The notes: generated by a model not told the origin, from the letters alone. 64,000 nucleotides of DNA from Ideonella alba (GCF_018069875.1 NZ_JAGQDF010000001.1:372001-436000); one strand, 5' to 3'. Numbered from the stretch's first letter, positions 9,428 to 21,247 are shown. Numbers and translations are program-made.

Positions 9428-10609
9428 TCAGCCCAGCACGCCGGCGGCGCGCAGATCGGCGATTTCGCCGTCGCGGTAACCCAGCTGGCGCAGCAGTGTG
9501 TCACCGTGTTCGCCGATGCCCGGCGGGTTCGAACGCAGCGGCGGGCGCTGGCCGTCCAGCGTGATCGGCAGCAGCGGTGTCAGGGTCTGGCGGCCATCGG
9601 GCAGCGTCACCGGCACCAGGCCGCCGCTGGCCAGCAGGTGCGGGTCCTGCATCAGCTGCTCGGGCCGGCTGATCGGCGCAAAGGGCAGGCCCTCGCGCTC
9701 GAAGACCGCCGCCAGCGCCGACGCCCGCCAGCCCGCCAGCGCCTCGCGCAGCGCCGGCATCAGCCAGTCGCGTGACTGCACGCGGCCGTTGTTGGTGGCC
9801 AGTCGCGGGTCGTCGGCCCAGTCGGCAAAGCCGAAGGCGGTGCAGAAGCTGCGCCACTGGCCGTCGCTGACCACGGCCAGGAAGATCTGCTCGCCGTCCT
9901 TGACGGTGAACACGTCGTAGATGCCCCAGGCGCTGATGCGCTGCGGCATCGGCCGCGGTGCCTGGCCGGTCACCGCGTACTGCATCATGTGCTGGGCCAC
10001 CAGCAGGATGTTGTTCTCGAACAGCGCGCTTTGCACCTGCTGGCCGCGGCCGGTGGTCTCGCGCGCCTTGAGTGCGGCCATCGCGCCCAGCGCGCCGAAC
10101 AGGCCACCCATGATGTCGTTGACGCTGCTGCCGGCGCGCAGCGGCTGGCCCTCGGGGCCGGTCATGTAGGCCAGGCCGCCCATCATCTGCACCACCTCGT
10201 CCAGCGCGGTGCGGTGCTCGTAGGGGCCGGGCAGGAAGCCCTTATGGGTCACATAGACCAGGCGCGGGTTCAGCGCCGACAGCGCCGCCCAGCCCAGGCC
10301 CAGCTTGTCCATGGTGCCGCTGCGGAAGTTCTCGCTGAAGACATCGGCGGTGGCCACCAGTTTCAGCACCACCTCCAGACCGCGCGGGTCCTTCACATCC
10401 AGCGCCAGGCTCTTCTTGTTGCGGTTGAAGACCGGGAAGAAGCCGGCACCCGAGCCCAGGAGGCGGCGCGTGGCATCGCCCTCCAGCGGCTCGACCTTGA
10501 TGACCTCGGCACCCAGGTCGGCCAGCACCAGGCCGCAGGTCGGGCCCATGACCATGTGGGTGAACTCGACGACGCGGGTGTCGGCGTAGGGCAGGGTGGG
10601 GGCGCTCAT
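9428..10609 (-). CDS. family III CoA-transferase (CaiB/BaiF)
   Basis: The 393-residue protein has the CaiB/BaiF interlocked-fold pattern: an early VVEFTHMVMGPTCGLVLADLGAEVIKVE stretch (residues 13-40), FNRNKKSLALD, and the catalytic aspartate D165 in SSVNDIMGG. It moves CoA between an acyl-CoA donor and a carboxylic acid. It is translated right after an HMG-CoA-lyase homologue (4-bp overlap at 10606-10609) under a divergent IclR regulator. A two-step route that activates a branched dicarboxylic or hydroxy-acid and cleaves the CoA ester is therefore likely. Candidate substrates are 3-hydroxy-3-methylglutarate or citramalate-like acids (inference). Confidence 0.9.
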   Translation of the reverse strand: MSAPTLPYADTRVVEFTHMVMGPTCGLVLADLGAEVIKVEPLEGDATRRLLGSGAGFFPVFNRNKKSLALDVKDPRGLEVVLKLVATADVFSENFRSGTMDKLGLGWAALSALNPRLVYVTHKGFLPGPYEHRTALDEVVQMMGGLAYMTGPEGQPLRAGSSVNDIMGGLFGALGAMAALKARETTGRGQQVQSALFENNILLVAQHMMQYAVTGQAPRPMPQRISAWGIYDVFTVKDGEQIFLAVVSDGQWRSFCTAFGFADWADDPRLATNNGRVQSRDWLMPALREALAGWRASALAAVFEREGLPFAPISRPEQLMQDPHLLASGGLVPVTLPDGRQTLTPLLPITLDGQRPPLRSNPPGIGEHGDTLLRQLGYRDGEIADLRAAGVLG

Positions 10610-11556
10610 GCGGGGATCCGGGTGGCTGGGACGAAGCCCCGCGGCACGCCGGCCTCGGCCAGCATGCCGTACAGCGGCTCACCGGGCAGGCCGGCGGCCA
10701 GGGGCGCCCGGGCGGCAATCAGGCGGTCCAGGTCGATGCCGGTGGCCACGCCCATGGCCTCGAACAGGAAGACCAGGTCCTCGGTCACCACATTGCCGCT
10801 GGCGCCGGGGGCATACGGGCAGCCGCCCAGGCCGGCCAGCGAGGCATCGAAGGTTCGCACGCCCACGTCCCAGGCCGCCAGCGCATTGGCCAGGCCCAGG
10901 CCGCGGGTGTTGTGCAGGTGGGCGGCGCCGGCCTTGTCGCCGATCGCCGCGCGCAGCCGGGTGAAGAGGCGCCGCACCTGGGCCGGGTGGGCCATGCCGG
11001 TGGTGTCGGACAGGCCGACCTCGTCCACGCCCGCTTCGGCCAGGGCCTCGGCCAGCGCGATCACCTCGTCCTCGGGCACGGCGCCCTGCAGCGTGCAGCC
11101 GAAGGCGGTGGACAGGCCCACCTCCACCGCCAACTGCGGCGCCTGCTCGGCCCGCCAGGCCAGCACCGCGCGCACCTCGTCCAGCATCTGCTGCGGCGTG
11201 CGGCGCACATTGGCCAGCGAGTGGGCTGCGCTGGCCGAAACCGGCAGCGTGATCTTGTGCACCCCGGCGGCGGCCGCCGCCTGTGCACCCTGCAGGTTGG
11301 GCACCAACGCCATCACCGTCAGGCCCGGGTGGCGCAGCGCATGGCGCACCACCGCGGCAGTGTCGGCCAGCTGCGGCAGCAGCTTGGGCGAGACGAAGGA
11401 GCCGACCTCGATCTCGCGCAGGCCGGCGGCGGCCAGCGCGTCGATCCAGGCGCACTTGGCGGCCAGCGGCATGGTGGCGCGCACGCTTTGCAGGCCGTCG
11501 CGCGGGCCGACCTCACTGATCAGCACCGTGGGCGCTGCGCTTGACGAAGCCTTCAT
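10606..11556 (-). CDS. hydroxymethylglutaryl-CoA lyase
   Basis: This 316-residue HMGL-type aldolase has the catalytic entry motif EVGPRDGLQS (residues 15-24), and GLGGCPYAPGASGNV, which contains the catalytic cysteine loop of true HMG-CoA lyases. It cleaves 3-hydroxy-3-methylglutaryl-CoA to acetyl-CoA and acetoacetate, or a similar 3-hydroxy-acyl-CoA. It is the first gene of a two-gene operon with the CoA-transferase (4-bp overlap). The start ATG at 11556 lies next to a 15-bp palindrome shared with the divergent IclR gene. Confidence 0.9.
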   Translation of the reverse strand: MKASSSAAPTVLISEVGPRDGLQSVRATMPLAAKCAWIDALAAAGLREIEVGSFVSPKLLPQLADTAAVVRHALRHPGLTVMALVPNLQGAQAAAAAGVHKITLPVSASAAHSLANVRRTPQQMLDEVRAVLAWRAEQAPQLAVEVGLSTAFGCTLQGAVPEDEVIALAEALAEAGVDEVGLSDTTGMAHPAQVRRLFTRLRAAIGDKAGAAHLHNTRGLGLANALAAWDVGVRTFDASLAGLGGCPYAPGASGNVVTEDLVFLFEAMGVATGIDLDRLIAARAPLAAGLPGEPLYGMLAEAGVPRGFVPATRIPA

Positions 11557-11569
11557 GGATTCTGTCTAA

Positions 11570-11584
11570 TAGAACAACGTTCTA
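11570..11584. promoter_or_regulatory. 15-bp palindrome, probable IclR-family operator
   Basis: TAGAACAACGTTCTA is a perfect 6-bp inverted repeat around 3 bases. It lies in the 41-bp gap between the divergent HMG-CoA lyase and IclR starts. IclR-type repressors bind such short palindromes in divergent intergenic regions; the site and its ligand are inferred. Confidence 0.55.
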
Positions 11585-11597
11585 ACAATTATCGCGC

Positions 11598-12305
11598 ATG
11601 CCCCGCTCCGCTGCCCAGCCCTCCATCACCGACCTGGATCCCGCCCCCGGCGGCGTGGCCGCGGTCGACCGCGCACTGGGCCTGCTGCGCACCTTCGAGG
11701 ACGGCTCGCCCCGGCTGGGCCTGGCCGAGCTGTCGCGTCGCAGCGGCCTGTACAAAAGCACGGTGCTGCGCCTGCTGGCCTCGCTGCTGCACGCCGGCTT
11801 CCTGGTGCGCGAGGGGGAGGCCTACGCCCCCGGTCCCACGCTGATGCGCCTGGGTGCCCAGGCCCAGCCCGAGGACGCGCTGGCCGCTGCCGTGCCACCG
11901 GCGCTGCGCGCGCTGGTGGCGGCCACGCGCGAGAGCGCGGCCTTCCATGTGCGCCGCGGCGAACACCGGCTGTGCCTGTACCGCGAGGACTCGCCGCAAC
12001 TGCTGCGCGACCACATCCGCGCCGGCGACCTGCTGCCGCTGGACCGCGGTGCCGGCGGCCGGGTCCTGATGGCCTTCGCGGGCGCGCGCGGCCGGGTCTA
12101 TGACGCGATCCGCCGCGACGGCGTGGTGGTGATGTCGGGCGACCGCGTGCCCGACCTGACCGGCGTCTCGGCGCCGGTGTTCGGCGCCGGCGGGCGGCTG
12201 CTGGGCGCGCTCACGCTGACGCTGCCCACCACCCGCCACCAGCCCGGCTTCGTGGGCGCGGTGAAGGACGCGGCGCAGGCGCTCAGCGCCCGCCTGGGCG
12301 GCTGA
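11598..12305 (+). CDS. IclR-family transcriptional regulator
   Basis: The 235-residue regulator has an N-terminal winged helix (residues about 18-75, with LAELSRRSGLYKSTVLRLLASL) and a C-terminal effector domain (ESAAFHVRRGEHRLCLYRED, then GVSAPVFGAGGRLLGALTLT), given here as separate segments. It is divergent from the HMG-CoA lyase/CoA-transferase pair and shares a 41-bp control region with a palindrome, so it most likely represses that pair and its own gene. The effector is unknown, probably the pathway substrate. The start codon ATG 11598 is within 15 bp of the palindrome, consistent with autoregulation. Confidence 0.88.
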   Translation: MPRSAAQPSITDLDPAPGGVAAVDRALGLLRTFEDGSPRLGLAELSRRSGLYKSTVLRLLASLLHAGFLVREGEAYAPGPTLMRLGAQAQPEDALAAAVPPALRALVAATRESAAFHVRRGEHRLCLYREDSPQLLRDHIRAGDLLPLDRGAGGRVLMAFAGARGRVYDAIRRDGVVVMSGDRVPDLTGVSAPVFGAGGRLLGALTLTLPTTRHQPGFVGAVKDAAQALSARLGG

Positions 12306-13892
12306 TCAGCGGCGCTCGGCCAGCGCCTGCTCCTTGGGCCAGCTGATCTGGTAGTCGGCCTGCAGGGTCCAGCGCTCGCCGGCGGCCAGGCGGCGCTGCC
12401 AGGCGACGACGCCGGCCTCGTCCAGCCAGGCCTGGGTGGCGGGTGCGGGATCGAAGCGCTTGTCCACCTGCACCCGCTCGTCGGTGCTGACGGGGCTGGA
12501 CTCCAGCACGCGCAGCTCGATCGGCGTGGCGTGGCGGTTCTCCAGTTCGTAGCGGCGCGTCACGCGGCGCTCGCTGCGCTGGCCGATGAAGCCGCTGCTG
12601 GCCTGCTGGTTGGGCGGCTGCAGCACCTGCACGCGCAGCTTGTCATCGCGGCCAAAGGGCAGCGACAGCGTGGCCCGCTGACCCAGGCGCAGCGTGCTGC
12701 TGCCTACCGCCTGGCCGTCGCGCAGCAGCTGCAACGGGCCGTCGGGCCAGGCGCCGGCCGGTCGGGGCAGCTCGGCCAGCAGCCAGGCGCTGGCGTCCTG
12801 AGCCGGCACGGCCTGCACCAGCAGCGTGGCGGTGAAGCGCTGGCGGCCCAGGCTCAGCGCTACCCGTTCGGCGCCGCTGCCGATGTCTACCTTGCCCGGC
12901 AGATTGAATGCCGTGGCGAACTCGCCTTCCTGCATCTGCACCGCGAAGTCGAGACCGTCCGGCGGGGGCGCTGCCGGTGCAGCGTCCATGGCCATCGGGG
13001 CCGCCTTCAGGCTGGCCCCCTGCGGACCGTTCCGGGGCGGCAAGGGCTCGCGCAGCGCCAGCGTCCAGGGGCGCGGCTGCGGGCCGGCGGTCGCGCCGCG
13101 CGGCGAGCCGGTGGACAGCGTCAGTGCCACGCCGCGCCAGTCCTCACCGCTGCGCTGCAGCACCTGAGCCAGGCGCTCGATCTCGAGCTGGCCCGCGGTG
13201 GTGTCGAGCTGGGCGCGGTAAGCCGGTGCCCAGGTCGGTCCGGCCACCTGGTAGCGCAGGCGCAGCGTGGCCTCGGCGCTGGCCGCCACGGCGATGCGCA
13301 GCTGGCGCACCTCGCCGCCCTGCTGCAGCAGGCGGTCGCGTTCGGCCTTCAGCGGCGAGAGCTCACGGCGCAGTGCTTCGCGCTCGCGCTCGATCCGGTG
13401 CTGCTCGTTCAGTGCAGTCTGGCCTGCCTTCTGCATCGCGGCCAGCTGGGCGGCGAGGTTGCCCGCGGGCGCCGGCACGCGCGGGGCGCTGGCGGCATCG
13501 GCAGGCGCCAGCGCGCGCAGGTAGCCCAGGGCCAGCGCGTGGCCCTCGTGTTCGGCATCCAGCGCGGCGAGCTTGTCTTCCAGCGCTCGCACGCGGGCAT
13601 CCAGCGGCGTGGCCTGGCATTCGGGCGCCTGCTCGCGCGGCCGGTTCAGCGCGGTGACTGCGCCGGTGCGCAGCGCGGCATCGGGCTCCAGCCGCAGCGA
13701 GCCCATGTCGAACTGCGCGCTCAGGCAGTCCAGCACCAGCTCACGGCTGCCGGGCGCCACACGCGCCACGCGCTCGACCTCGGCCAGGCCGGGGTAGACA
13801 GTGACGCGCTCGATCGGAGCGGTCTGTGCGCCCGCTTGTGGGGCCCACAGCGTCAAGACGGTCGCGGCCCAGCGGCCCCATGGCAGATGCAT
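12306..13892 (-). CDS. mucoidy inhibitor MuiA family protein (DUF4139), exported
   Basis: The 528-residue protein has a signal peptide (residues 1-22, ending in GAQT) and then the DUF4140 beta domain starting IERVTVYPGLAEVERVA. A Leu/Glu/Arg-rich coiled coil covers residues about 85-185, and the C-terminal DUF4139 domain includes RRYELENRHATPIELRVLE. This is the usual order for MuiA-like proteins. Their molecular role is unresolved; the name comes from effects on capsule or mucoidy. It is monocistronic and divergent from the small secreted protein at 13969. Confidence 0.85.
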   Translation of the reverse strand: MHLPWGRWAATVLTLWAPQAGAQTAPIERVTVYPGLAEVERVARVAPGSRELVLDCLSAQFDMGSLRLEPDAALRTGAVTALNRPREQAPECQATPLDARVRALEDKLAALDAEHEGHALALGYLRALAPADAASAPRVPAPAGNLAAQLAAMQKAGQTALNEQHRIEREREALRRELSPLKAERDRLLQQGGEVRQLRIAVAASAEATLRLRYQVAGPTWAPAYRAQLDTTAGQLEIERLAQVLQRSGEDWRGVALTLSTGSPRGATAGPQPRPWTLALREPLPPRNGPQGASLKAAPMAMDAAPAAPPPDGLDFAVQMQEGEFATAFNLPGKVDIGSGAERVALSLGRQRFTATLLVQAVPAQDASAWLLAELPRPAGAWPDGPLQLLRDGQAVGSSTLRLGQRATLSLPFGRDDKLRVQVLQPPNQQASSGFIGQRSERRVTRRYELENRHATPIELRVLESSPVSTDERVQVDKRFDPAPATQAWLDEAGVVAWQRRLAAGERWTLQADYQISWPKEQALAERR

Positions 13893-13968
13893 GCTCTGTC
13901 TCCCTGATCTCGGCCTGCGCCGGAGTCGTCACATGGTAGCCTGAGCGCTTGCACTGCTTCGACATCCC

Positions 13969-14541
13969 ATGAACCTGTTCCGTCGACCGTCGCTTCCCCT
14001 GTTGGCCTTGTTCTGGTCGAGCGTGCTGGGCAGCGCCGCCGTGCATGCCTATGAGCCGCCTGCGGGCGCGCCGACCGCCCAGATACGCCTGACCGCGGCC
14101 CGGGCGTTCAACACCAACATGATCATCGGCCACGCCCCGGAGTGCCGGCCCACCAAGGTCTATCGCTTCGCACTCCTGGGTGTCGCCAACTTGTTCGGCG
14201 GCCACCCGACCCTGGACATGCCGCTGAAGCCGGCGGTGCCGCCGGCGCAGATCTACGAGGCGACGGTCGAGGCGGATCGCACGCTGGTTGTGCTGGCCAC
14301 GGCCAGCAGCTCACTGCTGCCCGTGGCCGGGCTGCTGGACAAATGCAAGGTCGAGACGCATTTCCATGCCCGGGCCGGCGGCCGCTACGAAGCGAACTAC
14401 ACCATCGAGAACAACGACCGGTGCACGCTTCAGATCAGCGAACTGCTGCCCGATTCTGAGGGCGGCTGGCGTCGCGCGGAGGTGGCCACCCTGCCCAAGC
14501 CGCCGGCGGCCTGCGACGCTGCCCCTGAGCCGCCGCGCTGA
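13969..14541 (+). CDS. secreted protein of unknown function
   Basis: I do not recognise a family for this 190-residue protein. It begins with a clear signal peptide (residues 1-27, cleavage after VHA), and the mature part has three cysteines (C57, C125 and C147 approximately) and no transmembrane segment. A beta-rich pattern with VYRFALLGVANLFGG and YTIENNDRCTLQISELL suggests a compact periplasmic domain. It lies between the MuiA-like gene (divergent) and bfd (convergent). Codon use looks like its neighbours, so recent transfer is not indicated. Confidence 0.6.
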   Translation: MNLFRRPSLPLLALFWSSVLGSAAVHAYEPPAGAPTAQIRLTAARAFNTNMIIGHAPECRPTKVYRFALLGVANLFGGHPTLDMPLKPAVPPAQIYEATVEADRTLVVLATASSSLLPVAGLLDKCKVETHFHARAGGRYEANYTIENNDRCTLQISELLPDSEGGWRRAEVATLPKPPAACDAAPEPPR

Positions 14542-14559
14542 GGGCTGTCGTCGCAGTCG

Positions 14560-14775
14560 TCAGGCAGCAGCCGACGGCATCGCGGCCTGGCGAAGCCCCT
14601 GCATCGGCCCGGCCACGGCCTCCTCGAACACTTCACGTGCGCAGTCGTGGCAGCAGCCGCAGCAGGAGGCGGCGCGCGTCAGGTCCTTGAGCTGTTCAAA
14701 GTCGCGCACGCCCTGCACCTGCACCGCGTGGCGGATGTCGCGGTCGCTGACGCGGTGGCACAGGCAGACGATCAT
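14560..14775 (-). CDS. bfd: bacterioferritin-associated ferredoxin
   Basis: This 71-residue [2Fe-2S] protein starts MIVCLCHRVSD, giving C4 and C6, and continues with a second cysteine group SCCGCCHDC near residues 37-45. Bfd reduces ferric iron stored in bacterioferritin so that it can leave the shell. The ATG at 14775 gives the full family length; the frame stays open upstream but without conserved sequence. It lies 115 bp downstream of bfr on the same strand, with a Fur-like site between them. Confidence 0.92.
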   Translation of the reverse strand: MIVCLCHRVSDRDIRHAVQVQGVRDFEQLKDLTRAASCCGCCHDCAREVFEEAVAGPMQGLRQAAMPSAAA

Positions 14776-14822
14776 GGCGGGCTCGGGCAGGCAGGTGGTG
14801 GACAGGACTGAAGCATATACAA

Positions 14823-14841
14823 AATGCGAATCAGTCGCAAT
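14823..14841. promoter_or_regulatory. bfd: putative Fur box upstream of bfd
   Basis: AATGCGAATCAGTCGCAAT is AT-rich relative to the surroundings and is an imperfect palindrome (ATGCGA / TCGCAA). It resembles the 19-bp Fur box with half-sites AATGCGAAT as seen in betaproteobacterial iron genes. It lies about 48 bp upstream of the bfd start, where a repressor site would be expected. The match is partial. Confidence 0.45.
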
Positions 14842-14890
14842 AGCATTAGCCCAACCAGGGGTGATCACCCCGGCGCCGCCCGATCCCGCG

Positions 14891-15367
14891 TCAGGACGAC
14901 TCGCCCATCTGGGACTGCAGCCAGTTGGGCTCGCCCACCTGGGCGACCAGGCCGATCTGGGTTTCGAGGTCGTCGATGTGCTCCTCGGTGTCGTCGAGGA
15001 TCTCCAGCAGGATGTCGCGTGAGACATAGTCGCGCACCGATTCGCAGTGGGCGATCGCCTCCTTCAGCAGCGGGTGCGAGGCCTGTTCCAGCCGCAGGTC
15101 GCAGTGCAGCACCTCGATGGCGTTCTCGCCGATGTAGAGCTTGCCCAGGTCCTGCAGGTTGGGCAGGCCCTCCAGCATCAGCACGCGCTCGACCAGCTTG
15201 TCGGCGTGCTTCATCTCCTCGATCGACTCTTCGTACTCGTGCTTGGCTCGCTTGCTCAGCCCCCAGTTCTTCAGCATCCGGGCGTGCAGGAAGTACTGGT
15301 TGATCGCGGTGAGTTCACACTTCAGCTGGGCATTGAGGTACTCGATGACCTTGGCGTCGCCTTTCAT
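14891..15367 (-). CDS. bfr: bacterioferritin
   Basis: The 158-residue protein is a full-length bacterioferritin. The ferroxidase ligands E18, E51 and H54 are in place ([15 protein letters not shown]), with later Glu/His ligands in the C-terminal helices. M52, the axial heme b ligand, is present. It forms 24-mer iron storage shells. ATG 15367 has AGGAG 7 bases upstream and gives the family length, so longer frames reaching 15550 are rejected. It pairs functionally with bfd, which lies just downstream. Confidence 0.95.
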   Translation of the reverse strand: MKGDAKVIEYLNAQLKCELTAINQYFLHARMLKNWGLSKRAKHEYEESIEEMKHADKLVERVLMLEGLPNLQDLGKLYIGENAIEVLHCDLRLEQASHPLLKEAIAHCESVRDYVSRDILLEILDDTEEHIDDLETQIGLVAQVGEPNWLQSQMGESS

Positions 15368-15587
15368 TGCGGGCTCCTGAAGAGGGTGGGGACTGACCGA
15401 TTGTGGGGTGGCCCGAGCGCGGCCGACATCGCCCCGCGAGAAAAGACCCGCACTGAGGCTGGTAGCGCGAATCGCTCGCGTTGAGCCCAGCCAGCGCCGG
15501 TGTTCGATCACCCGGCGCGGGACGAGGCGGCGCCTCGCGCACCGCCACACCGTGCTGCGCGGGAGCGCCTGCCTGCCAGGGCGGCGC

Positions 15588-17287
<1,700 letters not shown>

Positions 17288-17429
17288 CGTCAGTTCCCTC
17301 GGGTCAGGGCAGGATGTTCGGGCAGGCAGCGCGTGCTGCGCCGCAGCACGGCGCGCATTCTGCCCTTAATGACGACCGGACCCAACCGGAGCACCCAATC
17401 CCTGCACAACGAACGAGGAGCATGCAGCT

Positions 17430-18794
<1,365 letters not shown>

Positions 18795-18857
18795 CAGCCA
18801 GGTGACAACGCGGGGGGTTATCCTCGGCGCATTCCCTGCACTGAGAGGCCCCCTGCG

Positions 18858-19898
18858 ATGTCCGATCCCACCGCCCGCATCCCCGCCACGCTGATCGCCG
18901 GTGACGGCATCGGCCCCGAGATCATGGACGCCACCCTGGCGGCGCTGGACGCGCTGGGCGCGCCCTTCGACTGGGACGCGCAGACCGCCGGCCTGGGGGG
19001 GGTGCAGGCCTGCAACGACCCGCTGCCGCCGGCCACGCTGGACAGCATCCGCCGCACCCGGCTGGCCCTGAAGGGCCCGCTGGAGACGCCGGTGGGTGGC
19101 GGCTACCGCTCGTCCAACGTGCGCCTGCGCGAGGAGTTCAAGCTCTTCGCCAACCTGCGCCCGGCGCTGACCGTCATCCCCGGTGGCCGGTTCGACAAGA
19201 TCGACCTGGTCGTGGTGCGCGAGAACCTCGAGGGCCTGTACATCGGCCACGAGCACTACGTGCAGATCGACGGCGACCCGCACGCGGTGGCCATGGCCAC
19301 CGGCATCAACACGCGCGCCGGTTGCCGCCGCATCCTGGAGTACGCGTTCGAACACGCGATCGCCACCGGGCGCAAGAAGATCACGCTGGTGCACAAGGCC
19401 AACATCATGAAGGCGCTGACCGGCATCTTCAAGGAGACCGGCGAGCAGCTGTACGAGGAGAAGTACAAGGGCCGCATCGCCTTCGACACGGTGATCGTCG
19501 ACGCCTGCGCGATGAAGCTGGTGCTCAACCCCTGGCAGTTCGACGTGATCGTCACCACCAACCTGTTCGGCGACATCCTCTCCGACCTGGTGGCGGGCCT
19601 GGTGGGGGGCCTGGGCATGGCGCCGGGCGCCAACATCGGCGCCGATGCGGCCATCTTCGAGGCGGTGCACGGCAGTGCGCCGGACATTGCCGGCAAGGGC
19701 ATCGCCAACCCGGTGGCGCTGATGCTGGCCGCGGCGATGATGCTGGAGCACGTGGGTCACCTGGACAAGGCGCGGCGCCTGCGCCAGGCCATCGACGCCA
19801 CGCTGAACATCGACAAGGTTCGCACCGGCGACCTGGGCGGCAAGGCCAGCACCGCGGCCTTCACCCAGGCCCTGGTGGCGCGCATCCGCGGCGCCTGA
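18858..19898 (+). CDS. isocitrate/isopropylmalate dehydrogenase family, NAD-type isocitrate dehydrogenase
   Basis: This 346-residue beta-decarboxylating dehydrogenase starts LIAGDGIGPEIM and has the substrate loop YRSSNVRLRE, the phosphorylation-region-like SSNVRLR, KANIMK, and the metal site VTTNLFGDILSDLVAGLVGG. The C-terminal EAVHGSAPDIAGKGIANP is the cofactor loop. Length and sequence fit the NAD-dependent isocitrate dehydrogenases rather than the 410-residue NADP Icd. LeuB is less likely because leuC and leuD are absent nearby. A run of eight G residues at 18995-19002 is a possible slippage spot, but the frame is intact here. Confidence 0.85.
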   Translation: MSDPTARIPATLIAGDGIGPEIMDATLAALDALGAPFDWDAQTAGLGGVQACNDPLPPATLDSIRRTRLALKGPLETPVGGGYRSSNVRLREEFKLFANLRPALTVIPGGRFDKIDLVVVRENLEGLYIGHEHYVQIDGDPHAVAMATGINTRAGCRRILEYAFEHAIATGRKKITLVHKANIMKALTGIFKETGEQLYEEKYKGRIAFDTVIVDACAMKLVLNPWQFDVIVTTNLFGDILSDLVAGLVGGLGMAPGANIGADAAIFEAVHGSAPDIAGKGIANPVALMLAAAMMLEHVGHLDKARRLRQAIDATLNIDKVRTGDLGGKASTAAFTQALVARIRGA

Positions 19899-19909
19899 GG
19901 CTGCGCTGG

Positions 19910-19933
19910 CGGCAGCGCCCTCAGGCGCTGCCG
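19910..19933. terminator. bidirectional hairpin between convergent genes
   Basis: GGCAGCGCC (19911-19919) pairs perfectly with GGCGCTGCC (19924-19932), extended by a C-G pair to 10 bp, with the 4-base loop CTCA. The loop contains the stop codon of the flavoprotein gene (19921-19923 on the minus strand), so the hairpin ends both converging transcripts and lies partly in coding sequence. No T-run follows on either side. Confidence 0.55.
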
Positions 19934-21231
19934 TGCTTGGTCTCGAAGCGGATGCCGATCTCCTGCAGCAGCGGGGTTGGCAGCACGCCCCCGGCGCAGA
20001 TGATCACCGCCTGGTTGTCCAAGGTACGGGTCATGCCGTCGGCGCGGCGCAGCAGCACCTCGCCGGGCGTGATGCGCTCGACCTGCGAGCCCAACTGCAC
20101 GTCCACACGGCCCGCCTGCTGCAACGCGGCCAGCGTGTCGCGGTTCTTGGCCTTGACGCGTGAGAAGGCCTCGCCGCGGTAGCTCAGCGTCACCTGCGTG
20201 CCCGCTTCGCCGGCCAAGGCGATCGCCGCCTCCAGCGCACTGTCGCCGCCGCCCACCACCAGCACCGCCTGGCCGGCGTACTGCACCGGATCAACCAGCC
20301 GGTAGGCCACCTTGGGCAGGTCCTCGCCCGGCACGTCGAGCGTGCGCGGCGTGCCGCGCCGGCCGATGGCCAGCAGCACGCTGCGGGCGCGCCAGATGCG
20401 CCGGCCGGTCTGCACCTCGAAGCCGCCATCATCGAGCGCACGCACACCGGTCATGCGTTCGCCGTATTGCAGCGGCAACTGATGCTGCAGCGTCACGCCG
20501 TGCCAGAAGGCCAGCAGGTCCTCCTTGCTGATCTCGTTCATCTTCACCAGCCCCACCAGCGACAGCTTCACCGGCGCGGTCATCGCCACCTTCTGGCGCG
20601 GGTAGTGGAAGATCGAGCCGCCCAGCGAGTTTTCCTGCTCCAGGATCGCGAAGCGGTGGCCGCGCTCGAGCGCGGCCAGGCCGGCGCTCAGGCCGGCCGG
20701 CCCTGCGCCCACGATCAGCACATCCAGTTCGTCAGCGTCCACGGCCCGCGGTCGTCCGCCGGCGATGGCCTCCATCGCCTGGCGGCCCTGCTCGGCGGCC
20801 TTGCGGATCAGGCCCATGCCGCCCAGCTCGCCGGCGATGTAGATGCCCGGCACATTGGTCTGGAAGTCGGGTTGCAGCAGCGGGATGTCGACGCCGCGCC
20901 GCGCGGTGCCGAAGACCAGGCTGATCGCGTCGAAGGGACAGGCCGCGTGGCAGGCGCCGTGGCCGATGCAGGCCGAGGCGTTGATCAGCACCGCCTTGCC
21001 GCCGACGATGCCCAGCGCCCCCTCGGGACAGTCGCGCACGCAGGTGCCCGAGCCGATGCAGCGCGCCGGGTCCACCACCGGGTGCAGCGTGGCCGGCTCG
21101 TTCAGGCCGGCCGCCACGCTCTGCGCATGCGCCTGCGCGTCCAGGCGTTGCCGGCGCCGACGCCAGCCCAGATGCAGACCCACGGCCAGCAGCAGCACCA
21201 CCGCATACGGTGCGATCAGGCTCAGACCCAT
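19921..21231 (-). CDS. membrane-anchored iron-sulfur flavoprotein, NAD(P)H-type oxidoreductase
   Basis: The 436-residue protein has one N-terminal membrane helix (residues 5-22) followed by basic residues, then a ferredoxin-like domain, then a thioredoxin-reductase-like FAD/NAD(P) module. FAD binds at VGAGPAGLSAGLAALERG and NAD(P) at VVGGGDSALEAA. The two cluster motifs read CIGSGTCVRDCP and CIGHGACHAACP, so each has Ser or His where the second cysteine of a CxxCxxCxxxCP site normally stands. It is the last gene of the ccm/cytochrome train, 16 bp after ccmI. A role moving electrons between NAD(P)H and the membrane or periplasmic cytochromes, or supplying reductant for heme attachment, is inference. 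Confidence 0.78.
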   Translation of the reverse strand: MGLSLIAPYAVVLLLAVGLHLGWRRRRQRLDAQAHAQSVAAGLNEPATLHPVVDPARCIGSGTCVRDCPEGALGIVGGKAVLINASACIGHGACHAACPFDAISLVFGTARRGVDIPLLQPDFQTNVPGIYIAGELGGMGLIRKAAEQGRQAMEAIAGGRPRAVDADELDVLIVGAGPAGLSAGLAALERGHRFAILEQENSLGGSIFHYPRQKVAMTAPVKLSLVGLVKMNEISKEDLLAFWHGVTLQHQLPLQYGERMTGVRALDDGGFEVQTGRRIWRARSVLLAIGRRGTPRTLDVPGEDLPKVAYRLVDPVQYAGQAVLVVGGGDSALEAAIALAGEAGTQVTLSYRGEAFSRVKAKNRDTLAALQQAGRVDVQLGSQVERITPGEVLLRRADGMTRTLDNQAVIICAGGVLPTPLLQEIGIRFETKHGSA

Positions 21232-21247
21232 GGCGACTCCGCGGGGC

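Noticed and set aside
9520-9535. GGTTCGAAC resembling a tRNA T-loop
   Set aside because: It lies inside the CoA-transferase gene and no cloverleaf can be folded around it.
18995-19002. G8 run in the isocitrate dehydrogenase gene, and a similar run at 62464-62471, as phase-variation tracts
   Set aside because: Both frames are intact, neither is in a surface-switching gene, and eight-base runs are expected at this GC content.
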